The notes: a model not told the origin generated them from the letters alone. A stretch of DNA of 64,000 bases from Arabidopsis thaliana (GCF_000001735.4 NC_003070.9:3968001-4032000), one strand, 5' to 3'; positions 33,256 through 47,327 are shown, numbered from the stretch's first letter. Numbers and translations: made by a program.

Positions 33256-33800
33256 CTCTTTCTTCACTTTTTTAATTCACAAATCTCTATTTTTAAATCT
33301 CATTAATCCTACCTAAATATAAATATATAAAGTCCCTTTTGCCATTGATAGCAACAAAATCATCAATTAATTTGCAATATAACACACACTTACTACTACA
33401 TAGTAGTTTGAGGAATCTGGGAAGAAGCTCCAGTGGCAAAGACTCAACATTTGTAAGATTTCTACACAACCCATTTCAGTTTTTATGTTTTCTATTCACA
33501 GATTATTTCGATTGCAGACAACATTTGTTTTCTTCTTCTTTCTGATAATACGATTTTCGATTCGATCTCATTGCGATTATTAAGTTTTCTGATTGTTTCA
33601 GATGCTATATTATGAATCTTAATCTGATGGTTGAAGATTCATAGATTTAAAAATGCTATCTTTTTGCCTATAGAGCCTTTATATGAATCTCCTTTCTTCA
33701 TTCCATAGCTTAAGAGTTTATCGAATCCAGTTGAATTTGAAAAGATGCATTTTTGGTTATTGATTTTGAGTGTTCTTGTATCAAACTTGTTGTGTAGAAG

Positions 33801-35245
33801 ATGAGAGGTGGGAGTCTATGGCAGCTAGGGCAATCAATAACCCGTCGTCTTGCTCAATCTGACAAGAAGGTTGTGTCACGTCGCTACTTTGCCTCTGAAG
33901 CTGACCTGAAAAAGACTGCTCTTTACGACTTCCATGTTGCCCATGGAGGAAAGATGGTTCCTTTTGCTGGTTGGAGTATGCCAATTCAGTACAAAGATTC
34001 GATTATGGACTCAACGGTTAACTGCAGGGAAAATGGGAGTTTGTTTGATGTTGCACATATGTGTGGTTTGAGCCTTAAGGGTAAAGATTGTGTTCCTTTT
34101 CTTGAGACACTTGTGGTTGCTGATGTGGCTGGTTTGGCTCCTGGAACTGGGAGCTTAACTGTGTTCACAAACGAGAAAGGAGGTGCCATTGATGACTCGG
34201 TGATTACCAAAGTGACAGATGAACATATCTATTTGGTGGTCAATGCTGGCTGTAGGGATAAGGATTTGGCTCACATTGAAGAACACATGAAGGCTTTCAA
34301 ATCCAAAGGAGGTGATGTCTCGTGGCATATCCACGACGAGAGATCTCTTCTTGCCCTTCAGGTTTGGCCATTATAAGATTCTTCTCTTGGTTTGTTCTGT
34401 TATTGCTGAATACTTGTATATACAGTTCATGAGTTATCTTGAACCTTGTGATGCAGGGTCCTTTGGCTGCTCCAGTGCTTCAACACCTGACTAAAGAAGA
34501 CTTGAGCAAGCTTTACTTTGGCAATTTCCAGATTCTGGACATTAATGGTTCCACATGTTTCCTTACCAGGACTGGGTAAAATTTCATGTTTCACTATCTG
34601 CTTCTAGTCAGATTTGCTTGGTTCAAGTAGACAATAGCTCAAGAGGAAAAGTTCTGAAGATCTCATAGGTAATGAATGTCTCTGTTTTGGTTTTTCAGGT
34701 ATACCGGGGAAGATGGGTTTGAGATTTCGGTTCCAGATGAGCATGCTGTGGATCTAGCAAAAGCAATCTTGGAGAAGTCCGAGGGTAAGGTAAGGCTTAC
34801 GGGTCTAGGAGCAAGAGACAGTCTCAGGTTAGAAGCAGGACTTTGTCTATATGGAAACGACATGGAGCAACACATTTCTCCTGTTGAAGCTGGGCTCACA
34901 TGGGCCATAGGGAAGCGTAGAAGAGCCGAAGGTGGATTTCTTGGCGCGGATGTGATTCTCCAGCAGCTTAAAGATGGACCTACAATCAGAAGGGTCGGTT
35001 TCTTCTCCTCAGGACCACCCGCAAGGTCGCATAGCGAGGTTCATGATGAGAGTGGGAACAAGATTGGAGAGATCACAAGTGGAGGGTTTAGCCCGAACCT
35101 GAAGAAGAACATAGCCATGGGATATGTGAAGTCAGGTCAGCACAAGACTGGGACTAAAGTCAAGATCTTGGTCCGTGGGAAACCATATGAAGGCAGCATC
35201 ACGAAGATGCCATTCGTGGCCACCAAATACTACAAACCAACATGA
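33801..35245 (+). CDS. GDCT: Aminomethyltransferase, glycine cleavage T-protein
   Basis: Mitochondrial T-protein of the glycine decarboxylase complex: it releases ammonia from aminomethyl-H-protein and passes the methylene to tetrahydrofolate, essential for photorespiration. Exons 33801-34361, 34457-34575, 34699-35245; 1227 nt, 408 residues. The N-terminus [19 protein letters not shown] is a basic, Arg-rich mitochondrial presequence, then [19 protein letters not shown]. Conserved folate-fold blocks are [30 protein letters not shown] and [12 protein letters not shown], with catalytic Asp in LFDVAHM. The C-terminal domain ends [17 protein letters not shown]. Leader exons lie around 33400-33451, so a 5' UTR intron is likely. 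The neighbouring SRS gene is on the same strand. Confidence 0.95.
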
Positions 35246-35894
35246 AATGTGTGTCTCCTTCGTCCATGACTTTGTCTCTTGCTTCTGTTAAATGACTTGT
35301 GTTTTTCTTCTGTTCTGTTTTGGCCTGAAAAATGTACGATATTTTGCCAAGAGGGCATTGCTTATTTCATTTTTATTGAAATAAATTTAACACATGTAAT
35401 AGTATCAGAGCCCATGGTTTTAATGTGTCTCGATTGTGGATCACCCGTGGATGTCCAGTCCTGAACGTGAAGGATGTGTGTTAGAAATTAGAATATGTCT
35501 CTCATATGTATATATAAGTATGTGAACAAGAACAAGAGGAAGAGGAAGTGGAAGAAGAATGATAAGAAGACGAAGGCCCTTGACGTTGTTCATAAGTTGT
35601 AATAATGCAGAATTGGATTAACTTTCGTCTTCCTCTTATTCTTCTTCCTTGTAAAAGTTTCAACAACATAAGATAGAATTATCATACTTCATAGTTCACT
35701 TCATACATACGCAAAACGTTGTCGTTTTTATTGAGGAGAGATGTCAACACTGAATCATAAAGAAACACGTGGCAAGTCAAACCAGTTAACAGATCCAAAC
35801 GACAACGTTTAAATAGCAATCCGCAAAACAGCAGAAGATAAAACTAAATCGTCGTCGTCGTCGTGTCTTCTTCGTCAGCAGAGAAGCTCCGGCG
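35246..35894. other. GDCT 3' UTR and SRS promoter
   Basis: A 650-base spacer between two plus-strand genes. It holds the GDCT 3' UTR and the promoter and leader of the seryl-tRNA synthetase gene. A purine-rich GAAGAGGAAG stretch (about 35535-35575) and GTCGTCGTC triplets at about 35850 in the leader are the only notable sequence. No other gene seen. Confidence 0.5.
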
Positions 35895-38556
<2,662 letters not shown>

Positions 38557-38850
38557 TTTTTAATGGTTAGCTCTTTGCAATTCTTGCTGTGATTCCTCTT
38601 GTACTTGAGGTTTTGTTCATTATACTTTTCACAGGCGCTGAGTTTTTTGTGTTCTTGTCTCAGAACATACCATTTATAGTTTATATCATCATAACCGATG
38701 TTCTTTGATTCAATAATAACGAAAGGGAAGTATACATTAACAGGTTTCTTTTTAATGCAAATACATGTGGATCGTGGTATTTCTTCTAAAAATAACTGAG
38801 GTCAGATTATGTCTTACTAAAAAGAAGTGTTTGATAATTGCAAACTAAAT
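38557..38850. other. SRS 3' UTR, convergent with the U4 gene
   Basis: The SRS 3' UTR should end near 38720. Converging from the other side, the U4 gene stops at its 3' box at 38851. No other gene in this 290-base spacer. Confidence 0.5.
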
Positions 38851-38867
38851 ATTGAACTACAGAATTG
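38851..38867 (-). terminator. U4 snRNA 3' box
   Basis: On the minus strand, CA (38866-38867) is followed seven bases later by AGTTCAAT (38851-38858), matching the plant snRNA 3'-end signal CA-N(3-10)-AGTNNAA. It sets the U4 3' end near 38866. Confidence 0.8.
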
Positions 38868-39021
38868 TAGGGCTTTACCCCGAAGGGAACCCTTCCAGAA
38901 ATTCTCGAAGGCCCAAGACAAGCTTAGGCCTAGGAGGGGGTTTGGAAATAGTTTTCAACCAGCAATAGACGCGCCTCGGTTAAGACCTCATTAGCTGCGT
39001 CATTGCCCCAAGCGCAAAGAT
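38866..39021 (-). ncRNA. U4 spliceosomal snRNA gene
   Basis: Read on the minus strand: ATCTTTGCGCTTGGGGCAAT at the 5' end (the stem II partner of U6), then ACGCAGCTAATGAGG and CCGAGGCG, the k-turn that binds the 15.5K/Snu13 protein, TATTGCTGGTTGAAAAC (stem I side pairing with U6), and the 3' stem-loops with AATTTCTGG, the Sm site. Length about 156 bases, the normal size. A full plant snRNA promoter precedes it and a CA...AGTTCAAT 3' box ends it. This is a complete, probably functional U4 gene. Confidence 0.93.
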
Positions 39022-39048
39022 ACTTTAGCTTCAACCAAAGCCTCTTTC

Positions 39049-39100
39049 TTATATAGTCACACAATACCCATCAACTTGATACTTACTTCCGATGTGGGAC
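39049..39100 (-). promoter_or_regulatory. U4 promoter: USE plus TATA, Pol II spacing
   Basis: The upstream sequence element reads GTCCCACATCG on the minus strand (39090-39100), a perfect match to the plant USE RTCCCACATCG. The TATA box TATATAA lies at 39049-39055, about 28-34 bases before the U4 start. The 34-base spacing between USE and TATA is the RNA polymerase II arrangement; Pol III snRNA genes such as U6 have about ten bases less. Confidence 0.92.
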
Positions 39101-39220
39101 TCTGTTACCTAAAACAAATCGACTCAAGTTCTCAAAAATTCATTTATTCCCGAGAAGATATTTAGATAATAAATGTTGAAAGATAACAAGATTAGGAATT
39201 AAATAGTTTACATAAAAAAA

Positions 39221-39237
39221 AATTAAGACTAATAATG
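39221..39237 (-). terminator. U1 snRNA 3' box
   Basis: On the minus strand, CA (39236-39237), five bases, then AGTCTTAATT (39221-39230), matching CA-N(3-10)-AGTNNAA. It fixes the U1 3' end just after CTACC. Confidence 0.8.
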
Positions 39238-39399
39238 GTAGGGGCTGCGCGAACGCAAACCCCCTCTGCCACAAATAATGACGTAGGCTCTTCCTCAAGG
39301 GAAGACCTTAAGCTAAGCACCCCAGACAAAGTGCAGGCCGGTCACTAGCCTAGGCCACTCGTCATCTTGATCACGAGTAGACCCCGTCCAGGTAAGTGA
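39237..39399 (-). ncRNA. Divergent U1 spliceosomal snRNA gene
   Basis: Read on the minus strand: TCACTTACCTGGACGGGGTC, where ACTTACCTG is the 5' splice-site recognition sequence; GGCCTAGGCTAGTGACC; TGCACTTTG (the stem-loop II loop bound by U1A); GGGGTGCTTAGC; CTACGTCATTATTTGTGG, with the Sm site ATTTGTGG; and the terminal hairpin TTTGCGTTCGCGCAGCCCC ending CTACC. About 163 bases, the usual size. Compared with the plant U1 I remember, many stem bases differ but pairing is mostly kept (CTACTCGT with ACGAGTGG in stem I), the loop of stem I is changed, and the first two nucleotides differ. It is likely expressed, as promoter and 3' box are present, but it is a variant. Confidence 0.9.
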
Positions 39400-39423
39400 T
39401 TTGCTCGTTCCAGCCACTTCTTT

Positions 39424-39474
39424 ATTTATACTCCTGTGTCCCAGTCATTATTTCTAGGCTAAGCAATGTGGGAT
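39424..39474 (-). promoter_or_regulatory. U1 promoter: USE plus TATA, Pol II spacing
   Basis: The USE reads ATCCCACATTG on the minus strand (39464-39474), one mismatch from RTCCCACATCG. The TATA box TATAAAT is at 39424-39430, 25-31 bases before the U1 start. The 33-base spacing again marks an RNA polymerase II snRNA gene. It lies in the 3' flank of the PIG-V gene, which is transcribed in the same direction. Confidence 0.88.
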
Positions 39475-39908
39475 TATTATCACTTACAAACATCCTGCCG
39501 TTCGAAGTTACTGGTATCAAACAACGTGCTGGTCTCTTACATATGAGTTTCTGTGCCTCTATACACATGGGCTGGATGCTCTCTATCTAGGGCCCAATCA
39601 AATGTCTCGTAGTTGTTACTTGTATAACGAAGAAACAAAACAAGTACTTATACTGAAACAATCATTGATCTAACTAGTACTTATACTGAAACAGTCACCT
39701 CAATGTCAAATCTTTTACAAACAGACCACAAAGAACATATCAATGTCTTGCCAAACGAGATCACAGTGAGCACTGAGCAGAGAACAAAAGAAAAAGAAAA
39801 AAAAAACAGTTGGTTCTCTGTATTTACATCACTAGAAACCGATAGTTTTGCCTTTAGGAAAGTTATATCCACGTATTAGTACTCCAATGATACTGAGAAA
39901 ACCATGAA

Positions 39909-42327
39909 TCAAGTGAAGGGATAAAAGTTTGAGAAGAGCAAAGTACCAAGAAGGATATAGGCTGCACAATATGACCATATCAAGTACCCCCATTTACTAT
40001 GTTTTGGAGATCCAATCAAAGACGATGCAAACCAGTAAAGTGGAGGGCTTGCTGACAAGAACCTTGTTGCAACCTGTAATTACCACAACACAAACGTGAG
40101 GACAGTCTCACTAAAACCTTAATCTCATCTAAAATTATGTATATTATATTCTGTTTATGCCATTGAGGATTGTAACCTGGACATGCATGATGAAGAACGC
40201 CGTGGTTACCATAAAACTCAAGTGTACGATAAATGGGAAAACATCAGCTGAAAGGTATCCTGATTTTTCTGGAGCCACTTTGGTCCCAGTCACATCCTTC
40301 TTACTGCTAGGTTTCCGCTGCCTAATGTCATGGTTTCCTACTCAGGAAAACAGAGAGAATCACTCAACGTTTAATTTTGGAACTATTATATAACAACGAT
40401 GAAACTGATACCTTCATTTGTTGAAGTTTTAACACTTGGTTCAACTGCATCCTTCAGAGAATAAAGTCTGGCAGCAGATCTCTTTTCTTTCTCGGTGGCT
40501 TGAAACCCCAGCGATATGAAGAGCTCAGGCCGAGACTTCATGTAACTCATAATCGAACACACAGCTAAAGAGAGAATTGGGGATGCGAGCAGAAAGTTTG
40601 GGAGCTGCTTAAACTGAAAGTATTTAAGGAAACCTACTCCCCTGTCAGAAACAAGAATCTCTAAATCAAATATAAGAAAGAAAATTTACAAGAACAAGAA
40701 AAGGTTTGTGTTCAAAGTATTAACCAATAATGACTTTGAATGAAGTTATACAGCAACGGAATCCTTCCTTTGCACCAAGGCCTCACTTCATCACGCGTAT
40801 GTCCATGGCAGATGTTATAGTATCCGTATGCTTGAAATGCGACAAAAGGAAGACAAATGCATATGCATCTAAGAAATCCAGCAATAAAAACCTGCATAGC
40901 TAACTGGGTAGCGAGAAGAATCATTAGGCTACCATACCTTTAAAGAGTTGACAGCAAGTTAAAGAGACAGGCTTTAATCATTACATGATTAACCAAGCAG
41001 ATGTGATTTGAGACATACTAAATCAAGAAACTATTCCAGTGCAACCATGAACTAAAGAGCATACCAGCAGAACAGTTAAGTAGGAATCCATCAGATAGAG
41101 ATATAAAGAACAAAGTAACTAAAAATTGTTCGAGTTCTCCTTTTCTATCTTCTAGAAGGATCTTAATTGTAGGAAATAGAATGTTTCAGATTAAGCATAC
41201 TACCGAAAAAATCCGGAGTTTGAATTGCAGCAATAGTTCTGAAATTTGAATGAAATATGTATAACTTACATAAGCACGCCGTTTCTGATATAAAGCTTCA
41301 TATGCTCGATGCATTGTCTGGAAACAGATATAACCAGCATTAAGAATTCCATTGGACCTTGCACAGCCTGAGAGAGCAAACCAAAGAACGCCTACATTGC
41401 TGGTACCAGATAACAAGTGATACACTCCTCCAATAGAGAAAAGAGCATACAAACTTTCTGAATATCTGAAAGTCACAAAGAAACAGTTTGGTCTTCAGTT
41501 AGTTACCATTCTGATAAGACTGAACATATTTACTTTCAGCAAATGAACTTAAGAGATCATTGGCTTAAACACATTACATTGACGAATAAAATATGGACGC
41601 CGGATTGAAACAGAAGATAATCGAAGCTCTGAATGATGCTTCAGTATCCTTCAAGATAATAACTGAAACCCTGTTAGCAACGACTGGTGTAAGACACGGT
41701 GAATAGCAAACAGCATTAGCTTGTAGAGCTCAAAAGACTCTTGACTTGACTTATTTCTAGACACAATAATCGATTTAGGATGAATGTCAAAGAAGTACCT
41801 AAATAGATAGATAGCAGCAAATATGAACGCCAAGTTACTAACAGTGAAACCAGACAACACCATCACAGCTCGAAGACCAATCAATGGAACCAAAGGCGCA
41901 AAAACTGAATCCAAAAAGAATCAGTTACTACCGGAATGATACAACCAAAGTAAGGAATCAAGTGGGTAGATGTCTAAATTACAAAACCTGTGCGAGAGAG
42001 AAGCGAGATGAAGAAAGGAAGCAGAGGCAAGAAGGCGTAAGTCTGCTCATACTCATAGCCACACTCTGTGATTCGGAGAAAATAAACACTGTCCCAGACA
42101 ACACTGTTCTCAAGGGATCTCGAAGCTGCATTGGCTACTAGAAACGGAAAAGAATCTTCTTTGTGATACAAGCAAGGAGGATTCAGTGCAGCGGATGTAT
42201 CGTACGGTTGGAGTAAGCTCCGCCACAAAATGGTTAAGAAGAGAACGAGAAGTCGCGAGAAGATGGCGTATTTGATCAAGATGGTTTCTTTCCTTGATTT
42301 CGAGTTTGATTCCAAAGCTTTCGCCAT
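39909..42327 (-). CDS. PIGV: GPI mannosyltransferase 2 (PIG-V)
   Basis: ER membrane enzyme that adds the second mannose to GPI-anchor precursors, using dolichol-phosphate-mannose. Eight exons on the minus strand: 41988-42327, 41799-41904, 41578-41670, 41270-41465, 40725-40903, 40412-40641, 40177-40337, 39909-40073; 1470 nt, 489 residues. The start MAKALESNSKSRKET is followed by the first membrane segment. The luminal loop has the PIG-V motif NSVVWDSVYFLRITECGYEYEQTYAFLPLLP with conserved WD and EQ; further hydrophobic segments include FTVSNLAFIFAAIYLF, CFNPASIFYSSIYSESLYALFS, and the last, YLIWSYCAAYILLGTLLFSN. The lysine/serine-rich segment (DIRQRKPSSKKD) is cytosolic. The length is typical for plant PIG-V. 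Confidence 0.93.
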
Positions 42328-43508
42328 TGATCACGAGCTCGTATTCGAGTATAAAAAGGCGACAGATGGTTCTCGATTGCAAGAGTCCGGTGACGATTTG
42401 TGATTTTCGATCTTCTCGTCGGAGAAGAATGTGTTACTCTCTAAATGTAAAAGAGAGTTTCAATTTAATAAATGAACCGGTCGGTTCAATAAAAGGGAAA
42501 GTCACCGGTTTTAGAAAATTGTTCCGGTATTATCCGGGTCATTAAGACGCTTTGATCGGTTCAATCCAGTTTTAAAAACGCTAAGATGAATGTAGCGTTT
42601 GTGAAGCTAATTAAACGAGCCACGTCATCAAGACATGTCAACAAAACGCGTCATAAGCCCAATCACGTGAGGGCTGGTAATTGGTAATCGCAAAACGTAG
42701 ATCGCCATAAATTAAATTTCGAACAGACAAAAAAAGAAAAGAAAATCAATAAATAATCATTTAGTCCCTTTGTTTGATAAACCCTTTAATTGAAAAAAAA
42801 AACAAATTACTTCTCTTTCCTTCGATCATCGTCTTCCTCTGGTTCTCAGATCTTTGAATCGAGCAGAAGCAATTTTAAATCTCCTATCAGGTTTCTCTAA
42901 ATCCATGCTCAAGTCTAATTTTACGTTTTACATTTGTTCAATTTTGTATGAGATTTGCTTCCGTTTGGGATCGGAACTTTGAGAACGTTCTGAAGATATT
43001 ACTTTACTGTGTAGCTCTTGAATCAATTTTTCCGTTTGATGTCTTGTATTGATGTTGTTATTAGATCGTTAATTTTCTTTCCGTAGATGATGAATGTGGA
43101 TTATGCTGAAATTCGTTATAAACTTTGGATTTGATGGTGGTGAATTGTCACAATGTAGAAAACGAAAGCTTTTGATTATAGAATTTTCTTTGAGGTTGAT
43201 GTTCTCTGCTATATTTGAATCTCACGTTTGAATAGTTCGTCTTGTTCAATATCTGAATGCAAATAGAGATAAGCTATTTCGAACACTCATTGTTGAAAAA
43301 TCAAAATAATTCATCTTCTTAGAGTATTGTGTGTTCTTACAGAACCCAAGTTTTAAGCATCTGTGTTTCAATTACCTGGCTTACATGTTCTGTCTTGATG
43401 ATAAATATTGGTTTTGTGATTTTAGTGAGTTGCAGGATTCATATTCTTGTTTTGAAATTTGTGATAATTGCAGTGAATTTTTATTACTGGAGAAGTAATA
43501 AGGCAAAG
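42328..43508. promoter_or_regulatory. Divergent promoters of PIG-V and SEC22, with SEC22 leader intron
   Basis: The two genes are divergent. A leader exon for SEC22 probably ends at CTCCTATCAG before GTTTCTC (about 42891), and a T-rich intron ends at ATTGCAG near 43474, leaving about 34 bases before the SEC22 ATG. No other gene is seen. Confidence 0.55.
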
Positions 43509-44835
43509 ATGGTGAAAATGACATTGATAGCTCGTGTTACTGATGGGTTACCTCTAGCTGAGGGGCTCGATGATGGACGTGACTTACCGGATTCAGATAT
43601 GTATAAACAACAGGTCAAAGCTTTGTTTAAGAATCTGTCCAGAGGTCAAAATGACGCTTCAAGAATGTCCGTTGAAACTGGCCCCTATGTTTTCCAGTAT
43701 CCTTAACCTCTGGTTTTTTCTTCATTCCTTATTAGTTCAGTTTCTGCTGCAAAAGTTTGTTGATTGATAGATATAATAAGGATTGTAGAAAGTTTACTTT
43801 GATTTACTTAAGATTCACACTTTTGACATCCTTGTACATTTTTACCAGTTTTTGGCTTAGTACACGTTTCAATCCTCTTGCATTATGTTTGAAATCTACG
43901 TTGTCATATTAGTATGCTTGTATCTCAAAGCTAAAGTTTAAGAAAGACCAGATATGTATGCTTCCTTGACCAGAAAACTTTAGTTACATCATAGAAGGAC
44001 GTGTTTGCTACTTGACAATGTGTGACCGCTCTTACCCAAAGAAACTCGCTTTCCAATACCTGGAAGATCTCAAGAATGAATTTGAACGTGTCAATGGGCC
44101 TAACATTGAAACAGCTGCTCGGCCTTATGCCTTTATTAAATTTGGTATGTGTAGTGTAGATTTTTCTGTACATTCAGTATCTTGGAAACATACCTCTCTG
44201 GATTCACTCTTTTTCCACTTTGCCTTTTTTTGTAGATACATTCATACAGAAAACCAAGAAACTGTACCAAGACACTCGTACGCAACGAAACATCGCCAAG
44301 TTGAATGATGAACTCTATGAGGTTCATCAAATAATGACCCGGAATGTGCAAGAAGTCTTAGGTGTTGGTGAAAAGCTGGACCGTAAGTCAACATCCATTA
44401 CTTCTCCTATGATCATTATTTAAGCTTTTAGAATAAGGAGAAATGGAACACTAGTTTTGCGTTTGTTATAATCAGCTGAGCAATATGCTTATCATTTGCC
44501 ATTTTCTCTTCTTGTTTTTTCTTAATGCAGAGGTGAGCGAGATGTCGAGCCGGTTAACATCTGAATCTCGTATATATGCTGATAAGGCTAAAGATTTGAA
44601 CCGTCAGGTGAGTTTGATTGTATATTACCTTATATTACACATTGCAACATTGATCACACGGCTATGAGATGCTCTCATTCCTTGTGAGCTTGACATATTG
44701 TAGCTTAGATAGTTAACATATGGTTATGAAACATTGAATTTGGTTGACCAGGCTTTGATCCGAAAATGGGCACCAGTCGCAATTGTGTTCGGTGTAGTCT
44801 TCCTCCTTTTCTGGGTCAAGAACAAGCTATGGTAA
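43509..44835 (+). CDS. SEC22: Vesicle SNARE SEC22
   Basis: R-SNARE of ER-Golgi vesicles that pairs with syntaxin-type SNAREs to fuse membranes. Exons 43509-43696, 43984-44144, 44236-44382, 44531-44607, 44752-44835; 657 nt, 218 residues. The N-terminal longin domain begins MVKMTLIARVTDGLPLAEGLDD and includes HYIIEGRVCYLTMCDRSYPK and ARPYAFIKFDTFIQKTKK. The SNARE motif (LNDELYEVHQIMTRNVQEVLGVGEKLDQVSEMSSRLTSES) carries Arg at the zero layer (MTRNV). A single C-terminal membrane anchor, APVAIVFGVVFLLFWVKNKLW, ends the protein. It is the close relative of yeast Sec22. Confidence 0.96.
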
Positions 44836-45165
44836 AAAAAAAAGGAGGAATCTAAGGCTATTTTCGTAATTTAGCGGACTTCTCCAGACATATGTCGACC
44901 TCCCCTACCGGACTCAAGTCTCAGATTCCGGCACCCAAAATATCTTCTTTCTTTCAAAGAGAAACTTTGACACATTTTGTACTTCTGTAGTATGCAAACT
45001 TTATGAGACTGGTCATAGTATCATCCATTATACTCTTTTCAAACCTTCATTGTCATTTTCTCAGGCTTCTTTTAAATTGAATTAGAACCACAATTAAAGT
45101 AAAACGGATTGGGTTTGATTTCATACATATATCTAACAAAATCTGAAGAGTTTACACAGGCTATT
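44836..45165. other. Tail-to-tail spacer, SEC22 and PPR gene
   Basis: 330 bases holding the 3' UTRs of the convergent SEC22 and PPR genes. No further feature is seen. Confidence 0.5.
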
Positions 45166-46630
45166 TTAGCGTCTATGTGACCTCAAATGTCTCTTAAAAT
45201 CTTGTGGACCAGCCAAATCTAATGAGGAAGTGTTCTTCAACTCATCTGAAAGCTGCAATGCACTCTGAAAATCTCCTGACTTCTTCAGACAATCGATTAA
45301 AGCTCGGTAGACATAAACCGATGGTCGAATCTGTCTCTGCTTCATCTCATCGAAAAGCCTCAACGATTCCTTAACGTTCCCAGATCGACCCAAACTGTCT
45401 ATCACCGCTGTATAACTTAGCAAATCTGGTTCAATTCCACATTGAACCATTTCATTGTATATCACCAAACACATATCGAATCTACAAGCTTTCCTCATCC
45501 CGTTTAACACCGTGTTGTAAGTAATGATGTTTACAGATACACTACAATCTTCCTTCATCGTTGACAAAACCCCCAGAATCTCATTCACAAGGCCAGCTCG
45601 TCCCAAGATATCCAAAACCGAGTTATATGTGATCACATCTGGTTTACATTCCCACTCTTTCATCTCCTTAAGTATCATAAGAACCTTATCGATCTGTCTA
45701 GTTTCAGCAAATGCAAAGATGATTCTGTTCATTACTATTAACCTATACGGAAGTGAAGACTCTGATATCTCTTTAAGCAGACTCGTCAAATACGTGCAAT
45801 CATCCGTGTTAATGAATGCTCTAGCAAGGTTGAGATAACAATCTGAACTCAATGGTTCCTTACCCGGCAAGATCAAGACCTCTCTGAAGACTCTACAAGA
45901 AAGCTTCATATCGTTCAGCTCACCCGCCGCTGCAAGAAGGTTCTTGAAAACCGAAATAGGCAAACATATGTTCTTTTCTTGTAAAGACTGTAACAAGTCA
46001 TATGCTCCAGAGAGATTTCCATCTCTTGTAAACTTCTCAACAAGATTCGTATAATCGATTTTGCTGATGATCTTTGAACCACTTTCACTATGGTTAACGA
46101 TCTTCTTCAAGAGTTCTTCCTCGTCTTCTTCTCCAGTGTTTATCAAAGAGTGCATACCAGAGAACGAGCAGCTCCAGCTCAAATCAGCTGGAACTAACAT
46201 CATATGTTTCTGCAATGCCAATAAACAGAAAACCAAATCATCAATTTGCAGAATCACCATCAATCATCAACTTCCACATATAACTATGAACAATGTAAAT
46301 CTATAAAAATGGATTTCTCAGTTTTCGAGATGACTACAAAAAAACTCACACATTTAATCAGAAAACTTCGTAATCAAACACTAGCTGAAGCGTGAAAGCC
46401 CCGAAACTAAAAAACGATCAAACTCAGAAGAACAGCAATGGTTCGAAATTTCGCATCTTCATCGAATCAAACATTGATAGAAGAAACTCGCTGAGCAGTA
46501 ACAATCAGAAAACAACAACGAGAGCATAACATGAATCACGAAAACGGTTCTGGATTTTTGGAATTCATACCATAGAAATGAAGGAACCTCCATAGACGGG
46601 GATTCTCTTAACGATCGACCACTTCATCAT
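45166..46630 (-). CDS. Pentatricopeptide repeat (PPR) protein, P class
   Basis: Organellar RNA-binding protein; each PPR motif contacts one base. Exons on the minus strand: 46571-46630 and 45166-46209; 1104 nt, 367 residues. The start MMKWSIVKRIPVYGGSF is a basic presequence suited to mitochondria or plastids. At least seven 35-residue repeats can be read, for example SSDCYLNLARAFINTDDCTYLTS, KPDVITYNSVLDILGRAGLVNEI, SVNIITYNTVLNGMRKACRFDMC, EPDLLSYTAVIDSLGRSGNVKES and RPSVYVYRALIDCLKKSGDFQSA. There is no E or DYW extension, so it is P-type and is not expected to edit RNA. The RNA target is unknown. It probably corresponds to At1g11900. Confidence 0.88.
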
Positions 46631-46957
46631 CTTCCTCGGTAATCTATCTCCTCTCTGCTTGTGACATTTTTCAGATTTTTGATTTCTGAGGGAATTAGTT
46701 TTGGTTACAATTAACACATTAGTTAATATCGAGCCAATTTGAAACCATCTTAAACCTCAGGGACCAATAAGATAAATACACGAAAATTTAAAAAGCAAAA
46801 TGTTATTTGACAGCTTATTAATTTCCTCACGACTTCAACTTTCCTCCTTAGTATTTTCCGACGAGGAAAGTTCTTCAAATTCGCTGTTGAATTTTGTTTC
46901 TCGGAGAAATTATCAAAACCCTAGACGATCACATTATCGCTTCTGAGATCAAAGACG

Positions 46958-47265
46958 ATGCAGCAATTACTGTTCGCTGTTGTTCTCTTCGAGGTTGTTG
47001 TGATAATGGCGCTTTCCTTCAAGACGCCGATTAGGAAGCTGTTGATTATGAGCTTGGATCGTTCCAAGCGTGGTCGTGGACCGGTGGTGATTCAGACGGT
47101 TTCTGCGACGGTTATTGTGCTTCTGGTGACGAGCGTGTACAATATGATGGGGATCCAGAAGCGTTGGATCGAAGATGGTGTAGTGAATCCTACAGATGAG
47201 GTTATCATGGCTAAGCATCTCCTTGAATCGACTCTTATGGGTAAGCTCCTTGGATCCGATTTCGT

Positions 47266-47327
<62 letters not shown>

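Larger units (their letters stand above)
31570..33400. other. Gene-poor interval with gene fragments
   Basis: About 1.8 kb with no complete gene. It contains a reverse-oriented piece of the glycine-cleavage T-protein gene (32657-32718) and, on the minus strand, an isolated exon-like frame at 33179-33255. Otherwise it is AT-rich with a CT-rich run at about 32328-32345. The GDCT promoter and first leader exon occupy the right end. Confidence 0.5.

Noticed and set aside
38880-39480. First impression of a decayed LTR-type or TRIM element from GC-rich blocks and GATGTGGGAC words
   Set aside because: Read on the minus strand the blocks are U4 and U1 snRNA, and the GATGTGGGAC words are their USE promoter elements, so no such element is present.
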